Source: Lytechinus variegatus
Lineage: Eukaryota; Echinodermata; Echinoidea; Temnopleuroida; Toxopneustidae
Direction of reading: 5' to 3'
Assembly (NCBI RefSeq): GCF_018143015.1
Contig: NC_054746.1
Span: forward strand, 18,281,532-18,345,531
DNA length: 64,000 nt
The translations under genes and the position numbers were made by a program. This document shows positions 12,419 through 25,998 of this stretch, one piece after another. Within the stretch, counting starts at the first letter, position 1. Each line of letters begins with the position of its first letter. A model generated the notes under the pieces. The model did no database searches. It was not told the origin of the DNA and saw only the letters and a list, made by a program, of their open reading frames with translations.

Positions 12419-14347
12419 TTTGGTGGCAGCAAGTTGATTGTCTTATTTTCTGCAGAGAGTGAAAAGAGGCAAGTATAATTCATTTACACATACCGATGTG
12501 AAGTGGTGGGGGGGGGGGGAGGTGGATCAGCTTCTCTACAAAAAAAAAAATATATTGTGCAGTAGTGCTGTTTAACCACATTACATTGGATTTTCTTATG
12601 CTGTTTGACTGTTTACATACCAACGCTATCATAATTGATTAAAATATATACATAGTTTGTGATTATGCCACGAACTGTATGTCATTTTCCAGGGACATTC
12701 AAACACAATGATGCAGTCAAACTAGCAAAAGAGACCCAAGACCGAAAAAAATAACGTGTTATTGGTATTCTAATATCTGTTTCGTCGTTCCGACTGGCCG
12801 GAGCATTAGCTTTTTTGTTCACTTTTCAAAATTATGTCCAATTTAAAATATCATCTTTTTACAGTAAATAAATCGTAGACCTACAAACAAGCCTTATTCA
12901 TATACAGTATGGCAACATTTGAGGGGACACAACATGTCGTTAAATTTCTTAAAAGCCGCGAGCGAACAAACATGTTGAGCGTTAAAATAAAATCTATATA
13001 ACAAACTACATTAGAAAGATATTCGCCTTTTCATTTCCTCTGCATTCCTTTTTTTTTCGAAAGGGCGGGGGGGGGTCTTTGATCTTTTGGGGTCTAGCAC
13101 TGACACCAAGACCCCTTTCCAGCATATACTCATACGATATCCCATACTACAACAGGCGCCCTCACGTGTGGTTAGCAGAATGACGAATCATGAAGAGTCA
13201 ATAAAATCTTAAACCATGCGTTCACGTACGTCACCTCATGATGACATTCATTATGAGCCCTTTTTTAATGATGCGAGTCAGGTGATGAAATAATCATTTT
13301 GACACAGTGTTTTTGTTCCATAAAGTTTATAAAAAAAAATAATGAGAAACCCGGCCGCACACCAGCTAATTAGCTCAGGGCGGTGACAGGATGTTAACAT
13401 GGAGGGGGGGGGGGGGTCAAGAAGACAAAAATGTGACGTCATATGTTCACAAATTCAATAAAAGGGGTATTACAGAGTAACAAGAAACGGAATAAACAAA
13501 TAGTTTTCTTTATTCTTTCTAAACTTTCTCCCTCTTCTCTCTCTCTCTCTTTTCACACTTGAAAATGAGGGGGGGAATCGCCAATGCTCCCCCAGTTGCG
13601 CCGCCCGTGAATTAGCTCATGAAAATTGCCAGGTGCATGCGAGACAAGAATAAAATAGCAAATATAGACATAATGATTCCATAATGAACAGACGATCACA
13701 TCCTCATACAATCGAACTTTATTCAAACCCACATCATGCTTTGACAGAATTTGAAAATCCATGCAGGTCATGGCCCGCCAAAATGGGTTCCTCATTTATC
13801 ATATTGTTTGTTGCTTTCTTTTTGGCTTAAAAAAAATATATTTTCAACGCAATGTTCTTTCCCAGACTGAATAAAATGTCAGATGGCATGGGGCTTCTTA
13901 CAGTTTAACCTATCAAATGAATAATGCGAACAACATTTAAAGATAAACCTCACTTATACATTTCTCAGATCATTATCTTATGCCCATCAATTCATTTCTT
14001 ACAATACATATATTAAGCAAAATAAAATTTTGAAACACTAAAGCGTGAGCATTAAATTAAATTGAATTGAAAATAATGATTGCTAAGATTCTCATAAAAA
14101 CACAAACAATTTAAACTATTTCGTTTGAAGTATTATCAGGACAATGTTACCCATTAATTGGCGATTTTATCTTCATAACTATTTAATTCTCTTTCCGTTT
14201 TTGTCTCCGAGCAATCCACATTATGGTTTTAAGCTTTCTGCTTTCAAAAAGCACGCAAGTTTGATTGTCCATTCCCCTTTGAACTTTATTAAATTATCTG
14301 AGATGATCACTTACCAAAAAAAAATAATAATCCGGTTAACCATCAAT

Positions 14348-14543
14348 CTGGACCTGTATCATGAAAATCTAACGATATAATCAAGTAATGATAACTTGAT
14401 ATTGTGCTAATACACTGAAACGTTTATTTTGATTGGCTGTTGGACTTTGAAACGTTTGTTTTGATTGGCTGTTGGACTTGTTACCATGACATTTAACACG
14501 AGGTCAAAATTAACATAATCGTAACTGCTTGATGACAGGGTCT
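14348..14543. repeat. MITE-like element with a 31-bp internal duplication
   Basis: Ends CCTGTATCATGAAAA and CTTGATGACAGGGTC are imperfect inverted copies. Inside, GAAACGTTTATTTTGATTGG and the following CTGTTGGACTT are repeated once 31 bp on (14418 and 14449). Confidence 0.55.
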
Positions 14544-15934
14544 ATATACTTTTATGGTTAAACTGACACTTTTTCGTCGTCAATTTTGTAACAATAATCG
14601 TTAGAAGCCACGCTCTTTTGGAAAAGGTTCTATACTATAATAATTGCATTTCAGGTTGTTAACTGTTCTGCAACTCTACCATTTCGTTTAAAATTGGGCA
14701 GTGCTCAAAGAGTATTGTAAACTTTTGAACCTGTTTTATAACACAGAGTTTATTCCGGTTAACTCATCATGCATGCATGTTCACCTTTAATCATACTGAC
14801 ACAACACGTAAGGTGGTGAGAGACTGGAAGCATGAATAAATAAATCATTATCAACTTAGGTACAGGTTCTGTGTTCACTGTGGTATGGGTTTTCTGAGTC
14901 ATCTCAGTCAGGTACAAACTCTGGCAGGTCACGTTCAAAAGCGTCTCCCCCTTTTCATTAAATTTAGCAAGGAAAAAAAGAAGAAAAATTGCAGGGCTGT
15001 CTCGAGCGGGAGATTTAGGAGGGAGAAATTTGGGTTCCCACGCGAAACATAATACTCCTAAAACCACACAACTCGTATGCACAGTCACACCACCGAACCG
15101 GATTCCAAACCGAACGATTCAATGTCAGTGGAAATAACAGTCGGCCTGGGAGTCGATATGGTTGATATAACTGAAACCTTACCCTTGTGTTACAGCTTTT
15201 AAAATGCGTACTTATGTGGCTGGCTATGTTATTGGAGTGTTGCTGAAATAATCCCTGTTCATTCAATCACTAAAACAGCCCTTAAAGGTACATAAACATA
15301 GGATTTATCACTAAACACTGAAATTAATTTTAAGGGAAATAAAACATTTCAGTCTCTTCAGACCTGATAGTTGGCGGACCAGTTACTATCTGCCCTCAGG
15401 ATCCCTGGCAAGGCAGCAAATGAAGACATGTTACTGAAAACAATTGACGAAGTGAATTTTGATTTGACGCAAACATCCATATTGTCATTTATTTGGAATG
15501 AAAGGAAATTAATGATTGAGTCTTAAATGGTGTGTCTGTGGACAAAACCCAGATAAGTTATCTTACAGATTTCATGATGAATTAGTTATATCAAATAGAT
15601 ATTGAATGTGATCCAACAGACGACCAAACTGCAGGTCACTAATAAGTCCTGCAGTGATTTGAAACTGTCAATACTCATGATACAATAATACATACGTTGA
15701 CAAACAAGCCAGTCAATCAAAAGCCATGCAGTATTCAATGTAATAAATAAGTTCAGTTTTATGCAAAAAGGGTCGTAATTATTTGCATATACATGAGTGT
15801 CTTGAGTGTTCCCCCCCCCCAAAAAAAAAAGCAATGTGGAGAATGGTAGCCGCACGAAATGTGGGAGTGGGTTATCAAATAGACTTGTTGAGATGGATGA
15901 TATGTATACACGGTGCTCATGGAATCGTGCTCTA

Positions 15935-16940
15935 CAGTGCGTATCAAAAAAAGTTTACACTTTGGAAAAGCCCTGGGAATTGGAAAAGCCCTGGGAATTT
16001 AAAAATATACACTATGTGGGTAATTTTTGCACGTATAATCTTGGGTTTGGGTCTCATCTATCCAATGAAGGTAAAAGTTTTGTCAGAATGTTACACTTGA
16101 GTGAGCACTGTCCATTTCTGTAAAGCTCGCAGAAATCTGTTTGCGCAGAAATGCTCGTTTTCATGCTGTGTCAAGGGGAAAGGGCGAAATCAAACTTACC
16201 CTACGAAACATTTATCATACATTTCCCTTGCACTTTTAGTCAATTGAAATAAAATGGATACTTTCCAGCATTTTGTAACAATTTTGCCACCCATAGTGAA
16301 ATTTCAACTCTTATTAAGCACAACCTTTACCCTATTTGTGCCAGCTGGATCTGAGGACATAACTGAATCTGAAGAAAAGTTTATATCAGACATCTCCAGC
16401 ATTTTTTCACTAAGTTTTTATCATTGAAAGTGGGTTTACATTGCATTTTTCATTTAATACTTGTTTCTTTAAACTTTTCTCAATTTTAGCAATGATAAAC
16501 ATAATGAAAATCAAGATTAAGCCATTCCATGTATATCACACCTCAGTGTAAAGCAAATATCGTCACGATGGGCTCGGTGTGTGGGGTGGGGTAGGGCGAA
16601 ATGCACTCTTCGAAGTGTTTTGGGCAAGGAAACAAGTCTAACAAAGTAGAAGATATCTTCAAATTAATTTTACTAGCTAAATTCCATGCGTTCTTCGTGA
16701 TTACGGTCTACTTTTATATATTCGCATAACTATTTCAATGTTCTGCGCAAATCATTTTTCATTAACTTTTCAAAAGTAAGTGGTGCTCACTAAAGCGGAA
16801 ATATTTTTTGACAGTTATATCGTTATTTGCTTTAATGGACCTGTACCAATGTTAAAATGTGGAAAAATCTTCAGGATATTACAAATGCATAGTTTTACAG
16901 GATTTTTTTCAAAGTGTAAACTTTTTTTTGATACGCACTG
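15935..16940. mobile_element. TA-flanked Tc1/mariner-like non-autonomous element, copy 1
   Basis: CAGTGCGTATCAAAAAAAG at the left and CTTTTTTTTGATACGCACTG at the right, each flanked by TA. AGTTTACACTTTG extends the inverted ends. It is 1,006 bp long and has no transposase frame. A reversed copy lies at 52.6 kb. Confidence 0.8.
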
Positions 16941-18025
16941 TATAATCACGATAGAACGAATACGCATAATCACAAAGTTTATGAATATATTTGTATTTTA
17001 GACTTTCATTTTTTCGTGAGCCCCAAAATGTCCCAAAATAAATGATAACAAGATCAGTAAGGATCGTCGGCTCTGAGTAATTGTATTTCTTCCGGTGCGG
17101 GAAGGTATGGAGGCCGCAAAATTACTTTGATTTCAATTTAATATTTAAATTTGAATTTTAGTTCCACTTTCGCAGCAATAAAACAGCCGAAGACCACACA
17201 AAAGACAATATCATCTTTTTTTATAATCTCATATAATATTTTGCTACCGTTGAACCAGATTCATTTATCCAGAACCTTAAATACTTCCTCAAGAAGTGAT
17301 GAACACGATTTAACAAAGTATAATCCCCGTATGCAGGCACGAGTGGCATCAGGACATTTTGTCAGACGACTTTATGTAACAATTCAATTAGAAAGTTAGG
17401 GGTATAAAAAAATAGCGGTATATATATGACGTGTATCCCTTTACATTACCCCTGTAATCTTGGCCCCTTTTAAAGTAAATACACTGGCGTCACCATGCAT
17501 GTATAAGAAAGTTCATTGATTCTGTGAGATTCAAAGGAAAACAAAACCAAAAACAGTGACTAAAACAGCAATCTCGAAATCACAAAAAAATACAACCTAG
17601 GAAATGATGTGGTCATTATAGTTTATTGGTGTTAATTACTCCTGCTTTCTTGAACATGTTTGAATAAAAAGGGAAAATTAATGAATGGATTAATGAAATA
17701 TTTACCAACAATTCCATTCTTTATGATCAATCAACTTTTTTCGAATGTTGTTTTTGACAACCTGAAAAATTAACAGTGATTTTAAACGGATTTAATACTT
17801 TAAAATTTAAATCCTCTGCCTGACGAAACAACCAGCAAAGCATGAAATTGGATACCCAACAAGTAAATGGTTTAGTTTCTATAAACATGATAAATAACAG
17901 GAAGATCATGGTTAATATCTTAATAAAGAAACAATCCCATATTAGGTTTTGAATCCTATCTATCGAGATGAAATGATGGATTACTTGTAAATAAAACTTA
18001 AAAAGGTGGTCAAATCGGGACTCAC

Positions 18026-18200
18026 CTGCAAAAGTTTCCGAGTTTCCGTTCGCCGGGGTTTTTGAAAGTTGTATCGGTGTCTGCTCTCCAACATCAAGTG
18101 AGTCAGGGAAGTCTTCAACGAGAAATGAAAAGCCGGATTTTCATCTTCGTGTGTGAACGTACGATGAGGTGTCTGGCAGGATGAGGAAGGGGCGGAGCGG
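18026..18200 (-). other. probable 5' leader exon of the minus-strand FABP-family gene
   Basis: On the minus strand a strong donor (TTTGCAG|GTGAGTCC) ends an exon at 18026. About 5.6 kb downstream, 31 bases before the FABP ATG, lies a good acceptor: a pyrimidine tract and CTGCAG, with the exon beginning at 12449. Splicing these gives a non-coding leader. The leader holds a 9-codon upstream ORF (ATG at 18144) and a second ATG at 18094. The latter reads through the junction and would overlap the main ATG out of frame, ending in TGA after 48 codons. A GC box (GGGGCGG, about 18189) lies upstream and no clear TATA box is visible. The exon's 5' end is a guess. The link to this gene is inference from splice sites only. 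Confidence 0.45.
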
Positions 18201-18701
18201 AGGCTTTGTGATGCACTCCCCTTTTTCCGCTTTCTTTTTTACTTCATGTCTGTATGAAAATAGATTCAACCGCATAAAACCCTGGAAAGTAGAGCTTTGA
18301 CAAGGGGTTACCATTCTTATAGGCGTCGGAAGTGAAGGGTTGAGGGAAAATTGATATAACCCCTATATTTCTGGATAGATCATAGAACGATACTGCTCTA
18401 AAAGAACCACTTCAGAAACACGAACATAGAGATTTCCCACTTGGTCGCTGCGCTCACTCACATACGTAATCAATAAATCCGTTATTTTGGTATATAATGC
18501 CCTAGGATCTTGGGATAGGATCGTACGGTAAATTGGCGTGATAATCTAGAAAATTCAACTGAGGACTCGCATAATTTCAACAAATCAGACTTAATTCGTG
18601 CTCCATATTAGTAAATAAAGGATCATTTTCATCAGAACTTGAAACTGTCAAACAAAATTTTCTTTACTCCATTGTACTATGACCCATTGGTGCCCATGAT
18701 A

Positions 18702-19114
18702 AGTGGCGTAAGGGGGGGGGGGCATTTCATGAAAGGAATTGTCAGACGCATTATCCGACAAGTCCCATTTTATCCGATAGTTAACATAAGAACGGTGCCT
18801 CTCAGCCAATCAAAATCATGGAAAGATGTCAGATCTGACAACTTGTCGGATGAAAATATTGATGAAACGCTCCCCTGATGGGGCACTGGGACGCTGCCCC
18901 CCCCTCCCCCAAAAATCATGACCAAGAGAAGAAAGGGAGAAGGGAAGAGAGAAGGGTATAATTTTCTGAACAATATGTAAAAAGTTGACAAAATTTGATT
19001 TTTGTACTAAAAATTTCGAAATTTTTGCTCGCTCACTTCGCTCACTCGCAACTTTTTATATGATACCAGATACGCCATATCGCCCCCTAAACGCTGTTGG
19101 CTCATTACGCGACT
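18702..19114. mobile_element. hAT-like AGTGGCGTA element carrying a nested MITE
   Basis: Left end AGTGGCGTAAGGGG, right end TTACGCGACTG. Flanking octamers CCCATGAT and CACATTAT are a plausible worn 8-bp duplication. The inner sequence GCTCGCTCACTTCGCTCACTC is the family's usual motif. A palindromic MITE sits inside at about 18721-18876. Confidence 0.55.
18721..18876. mobile_element. palindromic MITE, ends GCATTTCATGAAAGG / GATGAAACGCTCCCC, copy 1
   Basis: Inverted ends flank CCGACAAGTCCCATTTTATC and GATCTGACAACTTGTCGG. A reversed relative lies at 62.24-62.41 kb. Confidence 0.65.
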
Positions 19115-20999
19115 GCACATTATTATGAAAGGTTTGGTCCATATGCCCCTTGCAACCCATCCTAAATACACCACTCTACCGTAGTTGGGGTGAACATTTA
19201 CCGGGTCAGCCATTGAAAATGTGGTTTTCGCTCCATGCAATCCCTGGATGTGTGATGACAAGTCATTAGACAGTTTGGTGACGTATGTGGTGGGATTAAC
19301 AAATTATAGATTACCCCTACCAGGGACCTAGGAGCATGTCTGGTGCTCAACCCTGATTTTACTGCTGACGACGTTTCATTCCTTATTTTGAGCGTATTCC
19401 ATAATATATTATTGTAAGCCCTCTAAAATCGGATTATCTCTTTGGGAGTCTTCGTATATACAAAAAATTGAAAATTATATTCAAGTTTGACGGCAACCAC
19501 TACATTTTCACGTTATAAAAAAAATGTGGAACATTTCACCCCCCCCCTCATTATATACGCAGCATTGCAATGGGTCATGAATCTTATACCAGCGAGACGA
19601 GTATAGGGAACTCCCCTCAAATCCCTTAACCCCTCCTTCTCCTGACGGAGCGTGGATGTTGGTGGTTTTGGGGAGAAATTGGGCTCTTCCGTTATCGTAT
19701 CAGGGGGAGTCCGAGTTGCTCCTCAAACATTAGGAACAGGAGATGAAATCATCATAACAAATGAATAAATTCGAAATCTTTTGAACTGGAACTGATCTTC
19801 TTCATTTTTTTTGGCTTTTTCTTTGTATCATCCGGTGATAATTATCACTACCAAAATCAAAATGAATTCTAATATAGTAATTCAAAGAGAACATGTAAAG
19901 ACGTTGCATTGCAACACAGGAGATTCAATATTGTTGCATTTTTTTTTTGGGGGGGGGTGGGTAGTGATTTTCCATTCTTTTCATGCATTCGATTAAGTTT
20001 TGTGTATATTTCGTAGTATATTTGTTTTATATCCATGTATTTATCTTTTAAAGGACCCCATGGAAGAACAGTGGTATCTTATTGATACCGCTGAAATGGG
20101 CCATCCTCCATCTGTATGTTATGTTAAATTGATCATGTATATATTTTATCTTTTTATATGGAAATAAATACAAACAAACAAACAATAAAAAGTCTAGGGG
20201 TGACAATGATTGGATATCGTGCAGTATTTTGAAAAAATATTTTCAAGAAAGCCATAGTTTAGATGAGGTAAATAAATATTCTTATTAAATAGCGATATAG
20301 AATTTTGTTTGGAATGTGAAAAATTTTAAAATCAGCTTGATGTTCAAGGCAATTCAATGATGAAGTGGTTGAAATACAATGATTCGAATAAATTATATTC
20401 TTTGTACAAATTGCAGCCCCCAAACCAACCAGTATGCTTATAATATTTATATAATTTACAGTGACTACACATACAATAGGTATTGCGACAATGGAAAAGG
20501 ATGTTATGTATGAGTGTATAAAAATTATTTCTACAAGCGTATAAAAGGGTGTATGTTTGATATTCATAACGAGCACTATTCATGTTAGGGTCAATATTCT
20601 CGTAAGGAAAGTTTTTCATAAACAACCAGAGGGCTTGTTAATCATTATTTTTCGAATTATTCTCCTGTTATGAATAAATGGGGGCACAGGAAGTTGTTCG
20701 ACAGTGTTTTGAAGAAGTCTTTGACCAGGAATAAAAGGACAGCATTTTACTACAAAAATCTGACAAAAATCAAAGTAAAATAGGAGAAGGGTCCATATTT
20801 ACTCCGAAAAAATGTACTCTTTATTTAAAAAAGGGGCAATATTATTCCGAAATGATGGAGTTTTCTCATAGATGAGGAATTATTATGATTTTTTAAGGAG
20901 GGGCACCATAAAAAACTAATATATTAAAATATTTGATAAAATAAACAAGAAACAAGTCTTCGCCAGATCAGACGTATCTCTTGCGTTCAGCATAACAGC
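19115..20999. other. intergenic, no gene seen; possible LINE tail
   Basis: Around 20040-20185 the sequence ends in GGAAATAAATACAAACAAAC, which resembles a non-LTR retrotransposon 3' tail, but no coding part is visible. The rest is unrecognised AT-rich sequence. Confidence 0.35.
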
Positions 21000-21059
21000 A
21001 AAGACAATTATAACTGCAGCCTTTGCCTCGATTATAGGCTAGCTATATAGATGTGCTGC

Positions 21060-21200
21060 CTACAGGCGCTCTGGCATTCAAGGAATTTCTTTATACCGGG
21101 TACCCATTCACCTCACCTGGGTTGAGTGCAGCACAATGTGAGTAAATATCTTGCTGAAGGAAAACACGCCATGGTTGGGAATCGAACCCACGTCCCTACC
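21060..21200 (-). mobile_element. tRNA-like SINE fragment
   Basis: On the minus strand GGGTTCGATTCCC (21178-21191) is a good RNA polymerase III box B. It is followed by TTGTGCTGCACTCAACCCAG, which recurs at 61.0 kb. I see no intact cloverleaf, so it is a SINE piece rather than a tRNA gene. Confidence 0.6.
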
Positions 21201-22011
21201 ACGACGCCCCCACACACCCTCAAAAGTTCTGTCCATAATTGCCTAGACGGAAATACAGTTTTTATTCCCCTTTTCCAATAATAGAACGAATAAAAGCACG
21301 CAAATGGGAATTAAGAGGAAGAACTGTAATTAAAATTTGAAAACGATAATCTTATGCCTAAATACTCTATTAAAGTAATTTAATCTGTTATGATGCACAT
21401 AATCAATGGATGTTATTTTATAGGTTATTTAGAGTGCATTTTGTGAGATTAACGAAGGTTTTATCAATATTCTAATATAATAATTGTAAAATATTGAATG
21501 ACGAATAATGAAATCAATACCAGTGTCCTCTTATTGGCCTCTGTAATGAAACCTATAGAGAAAGATACCGCCTTTAGTTTCAGATCGACCTACCCTCAGG
21601 GTCGTCTGACTTGGCACCAGCCCCCCATTTCCGACTATCAAGGGTGTAGCGAGAGCGTGTCCGGGCGCCAAGATGCTCCTTTTCGTCTTGGCCAGATCAA
21701 AAACAAAAGACCTGCTTTCCTTGGTTTCCTTTCTTGTATACAAGAGAAAAGATAAGAATTAGCTGCCAAGATCAATCAGGATTATTGGTGTGAACCCTGG
21801 TTACCCTCCTACCGCACAGGTCCGGGGTGAATTGAAGACAATCGACTGCCAAAATGCATAGATTCTCTTCTTATCGCTTTGCGATTCTTCTTTTCCTACC
21901 CTAGAAGTTTATGGGTGTGTAGGGAAATCCAAAGAATCTACCACTACCAACACATATTGCTTCCTTACATCGATGAATCTTTGTTTAAAGTAAAATAATG
22001 TCATGTGCAAA

Positions 22012-22221
22012 CACTCTAAAAGAAGTTTACCCAATATTGGGTAAAATGGGAACATGCATGTTGTTTAGATTAAAAGATGCCAAATATTTTGTAAATTTTA
22101 CGCAATGTGGAGTTGAAATAGCCCAATACAGAGTAAAAAAAAAAAAAATACCCAGCAAACATGCATGCATGTTCTCTTTCTACTCAATATTGGGTAGAAT
22201 TTACAATGTGTTTTTTAAGTG
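22012..22221. mobile_element. palindromic MITE with AATATTGGGTA arms
   Basis: Arms AGTTTACCCAATATTGGGTA and TACTCAATATTGGGTAGAAT, with inner GGGAACATGCATG facing CATGCATGTTC, form a roughly 210-bp hairpin. Non-coding. Confidence 0.65.
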
Positions 22222-23594
22222 AACGGATACAAAAATACTTGTTTTTGTTTGGTTTGATTTTAGTAAGTTCAAAAAAGGGTATTAAATGAGGATATTACCA
22301 AGTGTTTTCCATTAAAATTGGTGATACTTAGCATATAGTCATGAGCAACACTGCATGTGTACATCACCATCAGGTATAACCGTGAAGGAAACAGACTTAA
22401 CTCATGGTGAAGAGTAAAGAAAAGTGAAAAAACTAGTCATTTGGTCATATTCGACTGACTAGAACCATTCTGGTAAAAAAATCCAACAATATTATAGTAA
22501 AATAGATGAATAGTGCGCCTGCACCTCAGAGCAACACCGGTTTGCCTCTATATAGGAGATGTCACATTACAGGCAGAAGGTGGATGGGTTAACGAAAGCA
22601 TGATCCTATTTATTTTTCAAGCATTTAACATTATTACAGAAAAAAAGAAAGGAAAATATATTTTACAAGACAACAAAGACCAATGAAAACAAAGAAGGGA
22701 TGAATCAAATATATGTAATATCACTATTTTTTGCTAAAATGATAAATCAATAGCACGGCTGGGTCTATTTTATTTAAATACTTTAATAGACCGCCCCTAC
22801 ACGGTACAAACGGTTAGAATTCTACACGGTCATGTTGAAAAAAGATTCGCCAGTTTGAATTTGATTCGAGCGCAAATAAAAGAGGAGGGCAGAGGCAGAG
22901 ATTGACAGATAGATGGACAGACAGACAGGACGACCTAGAGGAGAAGAAATAGAAAGACAGAACTTAGGGAGATATTGGGGGGAAAGGAGACCAAAAAAGA
23001 AACTATATAAAAATGCTACATAATTCACTTGACGCAAGAATGAATACTTTTATCAATATAACTTGATAATAGTCAATCAAATTGATTATAATTCATTTCT
23101 GAAATTACATAAACGATAATTGATGGTATCCATACATAAACATCAATTCAAGTTTATCAACGAAAACAATAATTGATCAACCGAAACAACTACCGAAACA
23201 AACAAAAACACATACTTTTTCTCTTATTTCTTTCTTGCCAAAAGCAAGAATAATACGGGGAATTGGAAGTCCTTTCATGTAAAGTAGGGGAGGGTGCTCC
23301 TTTCCTGGAAATGGGGTTGGGAGGTAGAACCCGAACACCATCTTTTTGTCATTTTTTTCTCGAAACGCAGCAGTGTTAATTTCCAGTATCCTTTAAGTTT
23401 GATGTATAATTTGTATAATTATATGGGATATGGATTATTGCATAATTCATAATCATGTTTCAAATAATTTGTACAACTTGTTTATGGAATGTGAAATTTT
23501 GATTTGTGAGAATACAATAAAAACATCCTTAAAACAACTGCGCAGTATGATAAAATTCTAACTTGGACTACGCTTTTCCCCTTCCATATCGGCT

Positions 23595-23957
23595 GATTAT
23601 GATTATAAAAAGGAAACAATTCTGGAAAACAATCATAATTTTAGAAGTCTAGAATTAGAGGCAGTGATCCATGTTAAACCAGCAATTCACTGGTTTAGCA
23701 TTGCCTAAAGAGGGCGTAAATGTTTTGCTCAGATGGGATAGCTTGCCTAATTTTCTTTCCTGGTGAGTCGCCCCTCATTATAATATACCCGCACCACTAT
23801 TCTGACACCCGGATAAATTAAATGAGCAACTCTACCCGAGATCCATAGGCACTTGACCGTGTACATATCGGGGTATTTCATCATTCAGTGGCCTGCACAT
23901 ATCATTATCTCGTCTCATTTGCTGTGTTCCTGCTCCGAATAAGCTAAACTGTAAGTA
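23595..23957 (+). promoter_or_regulatory. possible promoter and leader exon of the plus-strand FABP-family gene
   Basis: A TATAAAA-like box (about 23604) is followed by about 350 bases with no long ORF, ending at a consensus donor (GTAAGT, about 23952). The FABP gene at 27.88 kb needs a leader exon to use its acceptor at 27865, and this is the best donor I noticed upstream. This is weak evidence; transcript data would settle it. Confidence 0.2.
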
Positions 23958-24299
23958 TACCTCAACTTTCCGTTTCCAAATAATATAGTACATAAGTAGT
24001 TATAGTCTGATTTCTTTGTAGATCTCAATTATACATTATCTTATTTACAGTCACGTCTCGTGCATCAGCGGAATCGTAAATTTTTAGTGGAAGCGAAATC
24101 TTTAGAATTTATAGACTAAACTCAGAGGGTTTAATGAGCCATTAATAGAAGAGGGGGAAGAACATGGCCCGATAACTTGGTAGGTATGGGGCAAATTTAT
24201 TGTGAGTCGTGAGTTAAAAAAAAACGCTAAAAAATATGTTCAGAAAATAATATTTCACGTTTCCCCTAAATTTTCCCTTTCGGGGGGGGGGGGGTCCCA

Positions 24300-24418
24300 T
24301 CTATACGCTGTGTGCGCTATGAACGCCTAGCTTAGCCGGGTAATATAGGAGCGCCTTGAGCACCTAACAAGGTGGATATGTGCGCAATATAAATACCCTA
24401 TATTATTATTATTATATA
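24300..24418 (+). mobile_element. SINE 3' end with ATT tail
   Basis: GGAGCGCCTTGAGCACCTAAC and GTGCGCAATATAAATACCCT end in TATTATTATTATTAT, like the 44.4- and 61.1-kb tails. Confidence 0.5.
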
Positions 24419-24469
24419 CTGGATATAACGGACTTGATTGATTTAATACTTAAAATATGATGTATTTAG

Positions 24470-24711
24470 TAGGCGGTCTTTGGGGGCACGGACCCCTAAA
24501 TTTTCTCGACCAATAAGTAAAAGAAAGAAAAGGAAAGGAAATGGTGAAACTTGATCATTTATTTAATATCATTATGTCGAAAAATTTAACCAAGTTAGAT
24601 TTTAGTATTGAAAATGGCAATTTTTTTGCACGCTCACTTCGCTCGCTCACCTTAATTTTTTTCCGATACGTCGTGTTTGGCCCTTCAAAATGTTTGGCTC
24701 ATTACGCCACT
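24470..24711. mobile_element. hAT-like element, right end intact
   Basis: Ends CTCATTACGCCACTG and carries the TCACTTCGCTCGCTCAC inner motif and AAGGAAAGGAAATGGTGAAA region seen in the 18.7- and 61.7-kb copies. The left end is worn. Confidence 0.5.
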
Positions 24712-25508
24712 GCCTATAGGCCAATCAATGCATAGCCCATTTGTCGCTTGCGTTTACTGATAGGTTTGTATGAATTATTAACTTGTCTTTATAGCTTAAG
24801 TAAATTCCCCATAACACTATTCAAATCCATTAATTATGAATGCCTAAATAAGTTCCTGTGGAGGATATGAAGTAAATGATTATGTTTTACAATGACAAGT
24901 TTTGCGATTTTACAAGAAAATTCATTTCTCTTTCGGGTGCCTGATCAAATGAAATATCTGTGAGTGCCCCCCCCCCCTTCCACATAATACACATTTCTTA
25001 GTATGAACCGAATAAGCTAGATATTTTTCAGGATGTAATCTTCGTTTTATAGGCGTGTGATATCCCATACCAAAATTTGCAAGATAAGTGTTCAAAACCA
25101 AAACATCACCAAGATAGTTCACTATATGCTTTCTTTTGTGGGCGAAGAAATACCTCTGGCTCGGACACACAATAATATTAACAAGCTGTTTACGCATATT
25201 TTATGTGTAAACATCGCCATAGGCCTACAACAAAAACAATAATTTTGCTAATGTAAAGTGATTATGTAATGAAAGAGATTACTCCGTGACATTGAATAAT
25301 GATGGCCATTGATCATTTACAGGAAATGTCACTTTTACCGTTGCTTCCCTTTGCCAAATCACATGACAGGATAACAATCATGATCGGGTACGAACAAGGA
25401 CAATCAATGCCAAAGTATTCGGGGAAAACCTAAAATTGTTAACTGATAGAAGAAAAACATAGCCCCCCCCCGCGTTTCCTCCGAAACACACACTCCATTG
25501 CCCCCTGA

Positions 25509-25710
25509 CCAGTGGCGTATATACAGTTTAGGGGGCTTCCCCCCCCTATAAAAAGGAAAGAGAGAAGGGTGAAATATGATTTTCATTTTTAGGATGTTAT
25601 GCCAAAATATATATATTGGATTTTTGAAATAAAATGTCGAAGATTTTGCCTGTAAACGCAATATCCGCGGCCCCCTCAAAAAGTTTTGTTTCGCTCATCG
25701 ATCACGCATG
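25509..25710. mobile_element. hAT-like CAGTGGCGTA element, left end intact
   Basis: Starts CAGTGGCGTATATAC and shows the family's poly-C, AGAGAAGGGTGAAATATGA and TCGAAGATTTTG segments. The right end is degraded. Confidence 0.5.
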
Positions 25711-25998
25711 CCCTTGTCTTTATATAGGCTACTTCTCTCAAATTCACACAGAGAAAAAAAAAATATGTTTGGTAAGAAAGCAGGGAAGAATGGTAAGAGG
25801 TTGAAAGTTGTTATAAAAGAACAAAAGCAGGAAATTTGTATCTATTTGGAAGCTACATAATTCTTAGGCATATCTTTAGTTTTATTATTCTTATTCTCAG
25901 TGATTGAGTTTCAGGGTCTGTTGAGTTCCTGCTATTTATTTCCTCCTTGCCGGTAGAACTTATCTGGTATTTTGATAACAGGTTAGATTTCATCTTAA

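Larger units (their letters stand above)
12500..18020. other. probable 5' intron of the minus-strand FABP gene, with repeats
   Basis: If the leader exon at 18026 is right, this is its large intron. It contains poly-G/C tracts (about 12507, 13063 and 13405), an element at 14348-14543 and a 1-kb TA-flanked element at 15935-16940. No coding exon was recognised. Confidence 0.5.

Noticed and set aside
16780-17001. 73-residue frame shared with the minus strand at 52557-52784
   Set aside because: Similarity comes from two copies of one TA-flanked element; the frame is short and not transposase-like.
21178-21191. tRNA gene suggested by the box B GGGTTCGATTCCC
   Set aside because: No box A at the right distance and no cloverleaf; the flanks recur as a SINE.
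21834-21900. Short hairpin-like sequence considered as a small RNA gene
   Set aside because: Pairing is weak and no polymerase III or snRNA signals are visible.
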